DNA of 64,000 bases from the NCBI RefSeq assembly GCF_000800255.1, contig NZ_CP009747.1, positions 4,712,001 through 4,776,000 of the forward strand, written 5' to 3'. Source of the DNA: Pseudomonas parafulva (GTDB lineage: Bacteria; Pseudomonadota; Gammaproteobacteria; Pseudomonadales; Pseudomonadaceae). The first letter of the stretch is position 1. The number at the start of each line of letters is the position of its first letter. The position numbers were made by a program, and so were the translations under genes. This document shows, one piece after another, positions 19,992-28,359 of the stretch. The notes under the pieces were generated by a model. The model did no database searches and was not told where the DNA came from. It worked only from the letters and a program-made list of their open reading frames with translations.

Positions 19992-21356
19992 TCAGCCCAG
20001 TAATGCGCGCAACACCTGCGCGAACGCCTGGGCACTGTCGTCTTCCAGGGCATGGCGCCCCTGTCTCACCACCCACCGTCCGTTGACCATCACATCGCGC
20101 ACCTGCCGGTCGCTGCCGGCGAACAGCCAGCGGTTGAGCACGGCGTCGCCCTGCGAGGTGGCGATGTACGGATCCTGACCGTCGAGCACCAGCCAGTCGG
20201 CGCGCTTGCCGACCGCCAGTTCGCCGACGTTTTGCCCCAGCGCCTGCGCGCCGCCGGCCACGGCCGCGTCGAACAGCGTGCGGCCGACCATCGGCTGGTC
20301 GCTGCGGTACAAGCGGTTGCGGCGCTGGTCGCGCAGGCGCTGGCCGTACTCCAGCCAGCGCAGTTCCTCGACCACGCTGAGCGAGACATGGCTGTCCGAG
20401 CCGATGCCCAGGCGTCCGCCCTGGGCAAGGAACGCCACGGCCGGAAACAGGCCGTCGCCCAAGTTGGCCTCGGTGGTCAGGCACAGCCCGGCCACCGCGC
20501 CGCTGCGCGCCATGGCGCTGACTTCGTCGGCTTCGGCATGGGTGGCGTGGACCAGGCACCAGCGCTGATCCACCGGCACGTGCTCATACAGCCACTGCAG
20601 AGGGCGGCGCCCGCTCCAGCTCAGGCAGTCGTCGACTTCCTTCTGTTGCTCGGCGATATGGATATGCACCGGGCAGGTGGCATCGCTGGCCTGCAGCACC
20701 TCGGCGATCTGCCGTGGGGTGACCGCGCGCAGCGAGTGGAAGCACAGCCCCAGGTGTTGCGCAGGTTGTGCGGCCACGAGCGGCGCGAGTTGCTGCTGCA
20801 GGCGCAGGTACTGTTCGGTGGAATTGATGAAGCGGCGCTGGCCGTCGTTCGGAGCCTGCCCGCCAAAGCCGGAATGGCTGTAGAGCACCGGCAGCAGGGT
20901 GAGGCCGATACCGCTGGCGCTGGCGGCAGCGCTGACCTGGCGTGACAGCTCGGTGGGGTCGGCGTACGGCTGGCCGGCGGCGTCATGGTGCACGTAGTGG
21001 AACTCGGCCACCGAGGTGTAGCCGGCCTTGAGCATCTCGATGTAGAGCTGGCGGGCGATGACCTGCAACTGGTCGGGGGTGATCAGGCCGACCAGGCGGT
21101 ACATCAGGTCGCGCCAGGTCCAGAAGCTGTCGTTGGGGTTCCCGACCACTTCGGCCAGACCCGCCATGGCGCGCTGGAAGGCGTGCGAATGCAGGTTGGG
21201 CATGCCCGGCAGCAGTGGGCCGGCGAGGCGCTCGGCACCTTCGGCACTGGCGTCGCAGTCCAGGCGTTGGATCTGTCCGTTGGCGCAGACTTCCAGGCGC
21301 ACGTTGCTGGCCCAGCCCGAAGGCAGCAGGGCACGTTCGGCGAAATAGGCGGACAT
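19992..21356 (-). CDS. hutF: Formimidoylglutamate deiminase HutF
   Basis: Amidohydrolase of the five-step histidine pathway: N-formimino-L-glutamate + water to N-formyl-L-glutamate + ammonia. 454 aa; metal ligands are visible in PGMPNLHSHAFQRAM (HxH), VHIHIAEQQKE, CLVHATHAE and GIGSDSHVSLS (Asp). Its presence with hutG shows that the deiminase/formylglutamate branch is used. Divergent from hutC, sharing the HutC operator region. Confidence 0.96.
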   Translation of the reverse strand: MSAYFAERALLPSGWASNVRLEVCANGQIQRLDCDASAEGAERLAGPLLPGMPNLHSHAFQRAMAGLAEVVGNPNDSFWTWRDLMYRLVGLITPDQLQVIARQLYIEMLKAGYTSVAEFHYVHHDAAGQPYADPTELSRQVSAAASASGIGLTLLPVLYSHSGFGGQAPNDGQRRFINSTEQYLRLQQQLAPLVAAQPAQHLGLCFHSLRAVTPRQIAEVLQASDATCPVHIHIAEQQKEVDDCLSWSGRRPLQWLYEHVPVDQRWCLVHATHAEADEVSAMARSGAVAGLCLTTEANLGDGLFPAVAFLAQGGRLGIGSDSHVSLSVVEELRWLEYGQRLRDQRRNRLYRSDQPMVGRTLFDAAVAGGAQALGQNVGELAVGKRADWLVLDGQDPYIATSQGDAVLNRWLFAGSDRQVRDVMVNGRWVVRQGRHALEDDSAQAFAQVLRALLG

Positions 21357-21378
21357 CGGTCGGTCACCTTGTGGTTAT

Positions 21379-21395
21379 TTGTATATACATATACA
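21379..21395. promoter_or_regulatory. HutC operator between hutF and hutC
   Basis: TTGTATATACATATACA contains the exact palindrome TGTATATACA (21380-21389) and resembles the operator upstream of hutU (TTGTATGTACAA). Position between the divergent hutF and hutC fits control of both genes and HutC autoregulation. Confidence 0.7.
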
Positions 21396-21461
21396 GACGT
21401 TTGCCTGCCGGGTAAACTGCGGCAAGCTACCGCCACTCACTTTGCACAAGGATGCACGACC

Positions 21462-22208
21462 GTGCCGACACCCTCCGTCTCCGCGCTGGTGGCCCAGATG
21501 GGCGAAGGGCCGGCGCCGCTGTATGCCCGGGTCAAGCAGATGATCGTCCAGCAGATCGAAACCGGCAGTTGGCCGCCGCATCACCGCGTGCCGTCGGAGA
21601 GCGAGCTGGTCAGCCAGTTGGGCTTCAGCCGCATGACCATCAACCGCGCCCTGCGCGAGCTCACTGCCGACGGGCTGCTGGTGCGCATGCAGGGTGTCGG
21701 CACCTTCGTCGCCGAGCCCAAGACCCGCTCGGCGCTGTTCGAAGTCAACAACATCGCCGATGAGATCGCCAGTCGCGGGCATCGGCACCGCTGCCAGGTG
21801 ATCGTCCTCGCCGAGGAAGCGGCCGGCTCCGAGCGCGCCCTGGCGCTGGACATGCGCGAAGGTCAGCGGGTGTTTCATTCGCTGATCGTGCACTTCGAAA
21901 ACGACGTGCCGGTGCAGATCGAAGACCGCTACGTCAACGCCGCCATCGCGCCGGGTTACCTGGAGCAGGACTTCACCCGGCAGACGCCCTACGCCTATTT
22001 GTCGCAAGTGGCGCCTTTGACCGAGGGCGAGCATGTGGTCGAGGCGATCCTGGCGGAGCCGGACGAATGCCAGTTGTTGCAGATCGAGCGTGGTGAACCT
22101 TGCTTGCTCATTCGTCGACGTACGTGGTCGGGGCGTCAGCCGGTCACCGCGGCGCGGTTGATTCACCCTGGCTCGCGCCATCGCCTGGAAGGACGGTTCA
22201 GCAAATGA
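21462..22208 (+). CDS. hutC: Histidine-utilisation repressor HutC (GntR family)
   Basis: Represses hut genes; urocanate is the known inducer in this family. From GTG 21462 it is 248 aa, the usual length. The N-terminal winged HTH includes PLYARVKQMIVQQIETG and RVPSESELVSQLGFSRMTINRALREL; the C-terminal UTRA effector domain includes HRHRCQVIVL and ATG-independent TPYAYLSQVAPLTEGEHVVEA. Longer upstream frames run through the operator and hutF and are rejected. Overlaps hutD by ATGA. Confidence 0.95.
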   Translation: MPTPSVSALVAQMGEGPAPLYARVKQMIVQQIETGSWPPHHRVPSESELVSQLGFSRMTINRALRELTADGLLVRMQGVGTFVAEPKTRSALFEVNNIADEIASRGHRHRCQVIVLAEEAAGSERALALDMREGQRVFHSLIVHFENDVPVQIEDRYVNAAIAPGYLEQDFTRQTPYAYLSQVAPLTEGEHVVEAILAEPDECQLLQIERGEPCLLIRRRTWSGRQPVTAARLIHPGSRHRLEGRFSK

Positions 22209-22780
22209 GCGGGGTCCGTGTGTTGCGTGCCCGCGATTATCCGCGCATGCCCTGGAAGAACGGGGGCGGCTCCACTGAAGAAATTGCCCGCGATGCGGGG
22301 GAGGGGCTCGAGGGCTTTGGCTGGCGGTTGTCGATTGCCGATATCGAGTCTTCTGGGGGCTTTTCACGGTTTGCGGCGTATCAGCGGATCATCAGTGTGT
22401 TGCAGGGTGAGGGTATGTACTTGACGGTGGATGGGCAGCGGAGCCGGTTGTTGCGGGTGTTCGATGCCTTTGCCTTCAAGGGGGGCAGTGAGGTGGCTTG
22501 TACGTTGCCTGGTGGGGGGATTCGGGATTTCAACCTCATCTATGCGCCTGATCTTTATGGGGCTCGGTTGCAGTGGTTTGAGGGGCGGGCTCGATTCTTT
22601 AGTGATGCTGGGACGGTGGTGGTGTTTGCGGGGGGCGGGGAGGTGGGGGTTGAGGTTGATGGGGGTGGGGTTTTGTTGGGGGGTTATGACTGTTTGCTGG
22701 TGAGTGGTCGTGAGGGGGTGGTGGGGGTTGAGGTTTCTGGGGTTTGTTGTGTTGTTGAGTTGACTCGGGTTGGTGGGTGA
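22205..22780 (+). CDS. hutD: HutD family protein
   Basis: Cupin-fold protein thought to limit excessive urocanate build-up; no enzymatic activity is known. 191 aa, starting in the ATGA overlap with hutC. Family motif PRMPWKNGGGSTEEIARDA (about residues 13-31) and LSIADIESSGGFSRFAAYQRII are present. The last ~110 codons are unusual: strongly G- and T-rich, with long G runs and GGG, GTG, GTT and TTG codons, unlike the surrounding C-ending usage. The frame is intact and ends in an unusual Gly/Val-rich tail. Confidence 0.92.
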   Translation: MSGVRVLRARDYPRMPWKNGGGSTEEIARDAGEGLEGFGWRLSIADIESSGGFSRFAAYQRIISVLQGEGMYLTVDGQRSRLLRVFDAFAFKGGSEVACTLPGGGIRDFNLIYAPDLYGARLQWFEGRARFFSDAGTVVVFAGGGEVGVEVDGGGVLLGGYDCLLVSGREGVVGVEVSGVCCVVELTRVGG

Positions 22781-22789
22781 TTGGCTGTT

Positions 22790-22817
22790 GGGGGTTTGGG
22801 TTTTGGGTTTTGGGGGG
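22790..22817 (+). other. G-quadruplex motif downstream of hutD
   Basis: GGGGG-TTT-GGG-TTTT-GGG-TTTT-GGGGGG: four G-tracts with 3-4 nt loops on the plus strand, starting nine bases after the hutD stop. It satisfies the canonical intramolecular quadruplex pattern and would form on the coding strand and its RNA. Confidence 0.8.
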
Positions 22818-22862
22818 CTGCTTTTTTTGGTGGGCTTATCCGGTGGATTGGGTGAGGCTGAT

Positions 22863-23087
22863 TCACCTTTTCGCCCTTACGGCGACCCCCTTTTTTTCTT
22901 GGAAAAAAGGGGGGCAAAAACCGCTTGCTCCCGCATCCGGCCCCTTCGCTGCGCTGCGGGGTTCCCTCGCGCCGGTGGCACTCCGGGGGTGCCGCGCTTA
23001 GGGGCCATCCATGGCCCCAAGCGCTTGACGGGCATCCATGCCCGTCAACCCCCTCCATGCCACCTCTGCTCGGCCTCCTGAGGTCGC
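22863..23087. repeat. Left arm of a ~225-bp imperfect inverted repeat
   Basis: Reads TCACCTTTTCGCCCTTACGG … ends CTCCTGAGGTCGC. The reverse complement recurs at 23286-23509 with scattered mismatches. The arm holds nested hairpins: CCCCC-T7-CTTGG-A6-GGGGGG, GGGGCCATCCATGGCCCC and GACGGGCATCCATGCCCGTC. Non-coding in all frames as far as I can see. Confidence 0.9.
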
Positions 23088-23166
23088 CATGGGCGGCGTC
23101 TGAACTGGCGCGCGCTTAGAAGCAGGGCGGTGGGGCAGATGCTCTGGAGCGCTGCGCGATCAAACC

Positions 23167-23256
<90 letters not shown>

Positions 23257-23285
23257 AGTGCGCGGTAGCTCAAACACCGCCAACC

Positions 23286-23509
23286 GCGACCTCAGGAGGC
23301 CGAGCAGAGGCGTTGCGCAGGGAGGTGACGGGCATGGATGCCCGTCAAGCGCTTGGGGCCAGGACGGCCCCTAAGCGCGGTCCTCCCGGAGCGACGCCGG
23401 CGCGAGGGAACCCCGAAGCGCAGCGCAGGGGCCGTATGCGGGAGCAAGCGGTTTTTGCCCCCCTTTTTTCCAAGAAAAAAAGGGGGTCGCCGTAAAGGCG
23501 AAAAGGTGA
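23286..23509. repeat. Right arm of the ~225-bp imperfect inverted repeat
   Basis: Reverse-complement partner of 22863-23087: begins GCGACCTCAGGAGGCCGAGC and ends GCGAAAAGGTGA. The arms differ by substitutions and small gaps, so each has drifted. The whole 22781-23903 interval contains no protein-coding gene. Confidence 0.9.
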
Positions 23510-23546
23510 CTAAAACTCACCATAAATCAAAGAGTTGCAACAAAAA

Positions 23547-23576
23547 CCCCCAATCCCCCGCCCCCAATCCCCGCCC
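23547..23576 (-). other. G-quadruplex motif on the minus strand
   Basis: Plus strand CCCCC-AAT-CCCCC-G-CCCCC-AAT-CCCC-G-CCC means five G-tracts on the minus strand. It mirrors the plus-strand motif at 22790-22817 across the inverted repeat, within a C/A-rich stretch (about 23520-23760). Confidence 0.75.
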
Positions 23577-23605
23577 ACTACCCCCAAAACACTCCCGAGC
23601 CCCCA

Positions 23606-23642
23606 GTTACCCGTAACGCCCCCCAACAGCCCACACTGTTAC
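23606..23642. promoter_or_regulatory. Candidate CbrB-type enhancer upstream of hutU
   Basis: GTTAC-CC-GTAAC (23606-23617) and a further TGTTAC (23637-23642) lie 120-160 bp upstream of the hutU sigma-54 promoter. GTTAC/GTAAC half-sites are associated with CbrB in pseudomonads, and hutU is known there as a CbrB/NtrC-activated gene. The spacing differs from the best-known sites, so this is a candidate only. Confidence 0.45.
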
Positions 23643-23763
23643 CAATCGCCCCGAAATAGCGCAAATCCCCCAACCACCCCCACCCGACAACCCCACCCCA
23701 AAACCATCATCACCCCGCCAACCACAAGGCCCCAGCCACCCCACCCACCCCCCCAAAAAAACT

Positions 23764-23779
23764 TGGCAATCCAATTGCA
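23764..23779 (+). promoter_or_regulatory. Sigma-54 promoter of the hutU operon
   Basis: TGGCAATCCAATTGCA matches TGGCAC-N5-TTGCA with correct 10-bp GG–GC spacing. The predicted start site near 23790 falls inside the HutC operator. The hutU start codon is 125 bp downstream. Confidence 0.8.
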
Positions 23780-23783
23780 TATG

Positions 23784-23797
23784 CTTGTATGTACAAG
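23784..23797. promoter_or_regulatory. HutC operator at the hutU promoter
   Basis: CTTGTATGTACAAG, a near-perfect dyad of the known Pseudomonas hut operator type. It overlaps the expected transcription start of the sigma-54 promoter, so bound HutC would block it. Confidence 0.85.
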
Positions 23798-23903
23798 TAA
23801 AGCCAAGCGCGCCACAGTGGACTGGCTGTCCCCCAGCGCATCAGTGACACCCCGGCCCGCCACTCTCATCGGGTTCGCCCAGATCGCTCAAGGAGCATTG
23901 TTC

Positions 23904-25583
23904 GTGACTGACCAAAAGCCCACCACCTTCCGTGACGTCGAGATCCGTGCCCCCCGTGGCACCCAGCTGAACGCCAAAAGCTGGCTGACCGAAGCCCCCC
24001 TGCGCATGCTGATGAACAACCTCGACCCCGAAGTGGCCGAGAACCCCAAGGAATTGGTGGTGTACGGCGGTATCGGCCGCGCAGCGCGCAACTGGGAGTG
24101 CTACGACAAGATCGTGTCCAGCCTCAAGGCACTGAACGACGACGAAACCCTCCTGGTGCAGTCCGGCAAACCCGTCGGCGTGTTCAAGACCCACCGCGAC
24201 GCACCACGGGTATTGATCGCCAACTCCAACCTGGTGCCGCACTGGGCCAACTGGGAACACTTCAACGAACTCGACGCCAAGGGCCTGGCCATGTACGGCC
24301 AGATGACCGCCGGCAGCTGGATCTACATCGGCAGCCAAGGCATCGTCCAAGGCACCTATGAAACCTTCGTCGAGGCCGGTCGCCAGCACTATCAGGGCAA
24401 CCTCACCGGCAAGTGGGTGCTCACCGCCGGCCTGGGCGGCATGGGCGGTGCCCAGCCGCTGGCCGCCACCCTGGCCGGCGCCTGCTCGCTGAACATCGAG
24501 TGCCAGCAGACCAGCATCGACTTCCGCCTGCGCACCCGCTACGTCGACGAACAGGCCAGCGACCTGGATGACGCCCTGGCGCGCATCGCCCGCTACACCG
24601 CCGAAGGCAAGGCCATCTCCATCGCCCTGCACGGCAACGCTGCCGACATCCTCCCCGAACTGGTCAAGCGAGGCGTGCGCCCGGACATGGTCACCGACCA
24701 GACCAGCGCCCACGACCCACTCAACGGTTACCTGCCCAGCGGCTGGACCTGGGAGCAGTACCGCGAGCAGGCCAAGCGCGATCCCGCCGGCACCGTCAAG
24801 GCCGCCAAGCGCTCGATGGCCGTGCACGTGCAGGCCATGCTCGATTTCCAGAAGGCCGGCGTGCCGACCTTCGACTACGGCAACAACATCCGTCAGATGG
24901 CCCAGGAGGAGGGCGTGAGCAACGCCTTCGACTTCCCAGGCTTCGTGCCGGCCTACATCCGTCCGCTGTTCTGCCGCGGCATCGGTCCGTTCCGCTGGGC
25001 GGCGCTGTCCGGCGACGCGCAGGACATCTACAAGACCGACGCCAAGGTCAAGGAACTGATCCCCGACGACGAGCACCTGCACCGCTGGCTGGACATGGCC
25101 CGCGAGCGCATCGCCTTCCAGGGCCTGCCGGCGCGCATCTGCTGGGTCGGCCTGGGCCAGCGCGCCAAGTTGGGCCTGGCGTTCAACGAAATGGTGCGTA
25201 GCGGCGAGCTGTCGGCGCCGGTGGTGATCGGCCGCGATCACCTGGACTCCGGCTCCGTGGCCAGCCCCAACCGCGAGACCGAAGCCATGCAGGACGGCTC
25301 CGATGCCGTGTCCGACTGGCCGCTGCTCAACGCCCTGCTCAACACCGCAGGCGGCGCCACCTGGGTTTCGCTGCACCATGGCGGCGGCGTGGGTATGGGC
25401 TTCTCCCAGCATTCGGGCGTGGTGATCGTGTGCGACGGCACCGACGAAGCCGCTGCGCGTATCGCTCGGGTGTTGACCAACGACCCCGCCACCGGGGTCA
25501 TGCGCCACGCCGATGCCGGGTATGAAATCGCTGTCGAATGCGCCAAAGAGCAGGGATTGAACCTGCCGATGATCACGGGTTGA
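23904..25583 (+). CDS. hutU: Urocanate hydratase HutU
   Basis: NAD+-dependent cytoplasmic enzyme converting urocanate to 4-imidazolone-5-propionate, step two of the hut pathway. From GTG 23904 ([14 protein letters not shown]), with AAGGAG eight bases upstream, it is 559 aa, the family norm. Diagnostic segments: [33 protein letters not shown] (NAD region), [16 protein letters not shown], and the C-terminal [17 protein letters not shown]. Upstream in-frame extension runs through promoter DNA and is rejected. First gene of the nine-gene catabolic run. Confidence 0.97.
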   Translation: MTDQKPTTFRDVEIRAPRGTQLNAKSWLTEAPLRMLMNNLDPEVAENPKELVVYGGIGRAARNWECYDKIVSSLKALNDDETLLVQSGKPVGVFKTHRDAPRVLIANSNLVPHWANWEHFNELDAKGLAMYGQMTAGSWIYIGSQGIVQGTYETFVEAGRQHYQGNLTGKWVLTAGLGGMGGAQPLAATLAGACSLNIECQQTSIDFRLRTRYVDEQASDLDDALARIARYTAEGKAISIALHGNAADILPELVKRGVRPDMVTDQTSAHDPLNGYLPSGWTWEQYREQAKRDPAGTVKAAKRSMAVHVQAMLDFQKAGVPTFDYGNNIRQMAQEEGVSNAFDFPGFVPAYIRPLFCRGIGPFRWAALSGDAQDIYKTDAKVKELIPDDEHLHRWLDMARERIAFQGLPARICWVGLGQRAKLGLAFNEMVRSGELSAPVVIGRDHLDSGSVASPNRETEAMQDGSDAVSDWPLLNALLNTAGGATWVSLHHGGGVGMGFSQHSGVVIVCDGTDEAAARIARVLTNDPATGVMRHADAGYEIAVECAKEQGLNLPMITG

Positions 25584-25589
25584 TCGGAA

Positions 25590-25617
25590 GGCCTGGGCGC
25601 GCCATGCAGCCCAGGCC
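25590..25617. promoter_or_regulatory. Intercistronic hairpin hutU–hutX
   Basis: GGCCTGGGC-N10-GCCCAGGCC, perfect 9-bp stem without T-run, six bases past the hutU stop. It may set the relative expression of hutU and the transporter by transcript stability or partial termination. Confidence 0.6.
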
Positions 25618-25676
25618 ATCCCACTTCTTTGCAAGGACTGCCGAATTCCACTTCTAAAGTTTGGGAGCGTCACGCA

Positions 25677-26645
25677 ATGAAAACCAACAAGACCTTGCTT
25701 GCTTCGCTGTTCGCCGTTGGCCTGCTCGGCACCGCCGGTGCCACGCAGGCAGCGACCTGGTGCGAGTCCGGCAAACCGGTGAAGTTCGCCGGGCTGAACT
25801 GGGAAAGCGGCATGCTGCTGACCGACCTGATGCAGTTCGTGCTGGAAAAGGGCTACGGCTGCAAGACCGACAGCCTGCCGGGCAACTCCATCACCATGGA
25901 GAACGCCCTGGGCAGCAACGACATCCAGGTGTTCGCCGAAGAATGGGTCGGACGCAGCGAGGTGTGGAAGAAGGCCGAGGCGGCCGGCAAGGTGGTGGGC
26001 GTCGGCGCCCCGGTGGTCGGGGCGGTCGAGGGCTGGTACGTGCCGCGCTACGTGATCGAGGGCGATGCCAAGCGCAAGCTCGAGGCCAAGGCGCCTGACC
26101 TGAAGCGCGTCGCCGACCTGGGCAAGTACGCCAGCGTGTTCAAAGACCCTGAGGAACCGAGCAAGGGCCGCTTCTACAACTGCCCGGCCGGCTGGACCTG
26201 CGAGCTGGACAACACCCAGATGCTCAAGGACTACGGCCTGCAAGACACCTACACCAACTTCCGCCCCGGCACCGGGCCTGCGCTCGATGCTGCCGCGCTG
26301 TCGAGCTACAAGCGCGGCGAGCCGATCCTGTTCTACTACTGGACACCCACGCCGCTGATGGGCCAGGTGGACCTGGTCAAGCTCGAGGAAAAACCGGGCG
26401 TGGACAAGACCGTGTCGATCAAGGTCGGCCTGTCGAAAGCCTTCCACGACCAGGCCCCCGAATTGGTCGGCGTGCTGGAGAAGGTCAACATCCCCATCGA
26501 CCTGCTCAACCAGAACCTGGGCCGCATGAGCAAGGAGCGCATCGAGTCGGCGAAACTGGCGAAGATCTTCCTCAAGGAACATCCTGAGGTGTGGCAGGCG
26601 TGGGTCAGCGAAGACGCTGCCAAGAAGATCAACGCGGCGCTGTGA
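25677..26645 (+). CDS. hutX: Histidine ABC transporter, periplasmic binding protein HutX
   Basis: 322-aa substrate-binding protein of the glycine-betaine/proline (OpuAC) class with signal peptide ending ATQAATW. Features include FAGLNWESG near the mature N-terminus, the loop PVVGAVEGWYVPRYV, and Cys residues in the YNCPAGWTCELDN segment. Start is ATG 25677; longer frames are leader. Location between hutU and hutH, with a permease and ATPase next, supports histidine import as described for HutXWV systems. Betaine or other substrates cannot be excluded. Confidence 0.85.
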   Translation: MKTNKTLLASLFAVGLLGTAGATQAATWCESGKPVKFAGLNWESGMLLTDLMQFVLEKGYGCKTDSLPGNSITMENALGSNDIQVFAEEWVGRSEVWKKAEAAGKVVGVGAPVVGAVEGWYVPRYVIEGDAKRKLEAKAPDLKRVADLGKYASVFKDPEEPSKGRFYNCPAGWTCELDNTQMLKDYGLQDTYTNFRPGTGPALDAAALSSYKRGEPILFYYWTPTPLMGQVDLVKLEEKPGVDKTVSIKVGLSKAFHDQAPELVGVLEKVNIPIDLLNQNLGRMSKERIESAKLAKIFLKEHPEVWQAWVSEDAAKKINAAL

Positions 26646-26672
26646 GCGTCCTCACCCTGATGAGTGCAGCCT

Positions 26673-27524
26673 ATGTTTCCTGACAACCTCACGTTCTCCA
26701 TCGCCGACTGGGTCAATGGCTGGGTCGATGCGTTGGTGACCCACTACGGCGATGTGTTCCGGCACATCTCCGACACCCTGCTGTGGGCCATCGTCAACCT
26801 CGAAGGCCTGCTGCGTGCCACGCCCTGGTGGCTGATGCTGGCGCTGGTTGGCGTGCTCGCCTGGCACGCCACCCGGCGTCTGCTGCCCACGCTGGTGATC
26901 GTCGGCCTGCTGTTCCTGGTCGGTGCGGTCGGGCTGTGGGACAAGCTCATGCAGACCCTGGCACTGATGCTGGTGGCCACGTTGATCTCGGTGTTGATCG
27001 GCATCCCGCTGGGCATTCTCTCGGCGCGCAGCAACCGCCTGCGGGCGGTGCTGATGCCGCTGCTGGACATCATGCAGACCATGCCCAGCTTCGTGTACCT
27101 GATTCCGGTGCTGATGCTGTTCGGCCTGGGCAAGGTGCCGGCGATCTTCGCCACCGTCATCTACGCCGCGCCACCGTTGATCCGCCTCACCGACCTGGGC
27201 ATCCGCCAGGTCGACCGGGAGGTGATGGAGGCGATCAACGCCTTCGGCGCCAATCGCTGGCAGCAGCTGTTCGGCGTGCAGTTGCCGCTGGCGCTGCCGA
27301 GCATCATGGCCGGGATCAACCAGACCACCATGATGGCCCTGTCGATGGTGGTGATCGCCTCGATGATCGGCGCCCGAGGCCTGGGCGAAGACGTGCTGGT
27401 GGGCATCCAGACCCTCAACGTCGGTCGCGGCCTGGAAGCGGGCCTGGCCATCGTCATCCTCGCGGTGGTGATCGACCGCATTACCCAGGCCTATGGCCGG
27501 CCCCGTCACGAGGTGAACCCATGA
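26673..27524 (+). CDS. hutW: Histidine ABC transporter permease HutW
   Basis: 283-aa inner-membrane permease of the ProW/OpuAB type. Multiple TM segments lie between about residues 40 and 275; the EAA loop reads [32 protein letters not shown] in two parts (about 185-215). Translation from ATG 26673 (MFPDNLTF). The stop overlaps hutV by ATGA. Confidence 0.88.
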   Translation: MFPDNLTFSIADWVNGWVDALVTHYGDVFRHISDTLLWAIVNLEGLLRATPWWLMLALVGVLAWHATRRLLPTLVIVGLLFLVGAVGLWDKLMQTLALMLVATLISVLIGIPLGILSARSNRLRAVLMPLLDIMQTMPSFVYLIPVLMLFGLGKVPAIFATVIYAAPPLIRLTDLGIRQVDREVMEAINAFGANRWQQLFGVQLPLALPSIMAGINQTTMMALSMVVIASMIGARGLGEDVLVGIQTLNVGRGLEAGLAIVILAVVIDRITQAYGRPRHEVNP

Positions 27525-28351
27525 GCGCCCAGCCGATCGGCAAGATCGAAGTGAAGCACGTCTTCAAGATCTTCGGCGAGCGTGCCGCCGACGCGCTGCA
27601 ACTGATCCGCGACGGGCGCAGCAAGGAGCAAGTGCTGAGCCAGACCGGCTGCGTGGTCGGGGTCAACGACCTGTCGCTGTCGATCGGCAGCGGCGAGATC
27701 TTCGTCATCATGGGCCTGTCCGGCTCGGGCAAGTCGACCCTGGTGCGTCACTTCAACCGCCTGATCGATCCCACCAGCGGGCAGATCCTGGTCGATGGCC
27801 AGGACATCCTGCAGTACGACATGGACGCCTTGCGTGATTTCCGTCGGCGCAAGATCAGCATGGTGTTCCAGAGCTTCGGCCTGCTGCCGCACCGCAACGT
27901 GCTGGACAACGTCGCCTACGGTCTGAAGGTGCGCGGCGAAAGCAAGGCGACCTGCCAGGCCCGTGCCTTGCAGTGGATCGAGACCGTGGGCCTGAAGGGC
28001 TACGAGAAGAAGTACCCGCACCAACTCTCCGGCGGCATGCGCCAGCGTGTGGGCCTGGCCCGGGCACTGGCGGCCGACACCGACATCATCCTCATGGACG
28101 AGGCCTTCAGTGCCCTCGACCCGCTGATCCGTGCCGAGATGCAGGACCAACTGCTGGAGCTGCAGAAGACCCTGCACAAGACCATCGTGTTCATCACCCA
28201 CGACCTGGACGAGGCGGTGCGCATCGGCAACCGCATCGCCATCCTCAAGGACGGTCGTCTGATCCAGGTGGGCACGCCGCAGGAAATCCTGCACTCGCCG
28301 GCCGACGAGTACGTCGACCGCTTCGTCCAGCGCCGCGCCGTCGCGGTATGA
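27521..28351 (+). CDS. hutV: Histidine ABC transporter ATPase HutV
   Basis: 276-aa ATP-binding subunit of the ProV type. Walker [11 protein letters not shown] (about residues 61-70), signature [15 protein letters not shown], Walker [15 protein letters not shown] and a switch His in FITHDLDEA are all present. No C-terminal CBS regulatory domain is present, unlike full-length ProV (about 400 aa). Overlaps hutW by four bases; hutH1 begins eight bases after its stop. Confidence 0.9.
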   Translation: MSAQPIGKIEVKHVFKIFGERAADALQLIRDGRSKEQVLSQTGCVVGVNDLSLSIGSGEIFVIMGLSGSGKSTLVRHFNRLIDPTSGQILVDGQDILQYDMDALRDFRRRKISMVFQSFGLLPHRNVLDNVAYGLKVRGESKATCQARALQWIETVGLKGYEKKYPHQLSGGMRQRVGLARALAADTDIILMDEAFSALDPLIRAEMQDQLLELQKTLHKTIVFITHDLDEAVRIGNRIAILKDGRLIQVGTPQEILHSPADEYVDRFVQRRAVAV

Positions 28352-28359
28352 GGAGCCCC

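Noticed and set aside
23535..23903. N-terminal extension of HutU
   Set aside because: The extension translates the CA-rich flank and promoter; a well-placed SD and the family's length support GTG 23904.
28348..28359. Earlier ATG for the hutH1 paralogue overlapping hutV
   Set aside because: ATG 28360 has GAGGAG at ideal spacing; the earlier ATG would give only four extra residues and no SD of its own.
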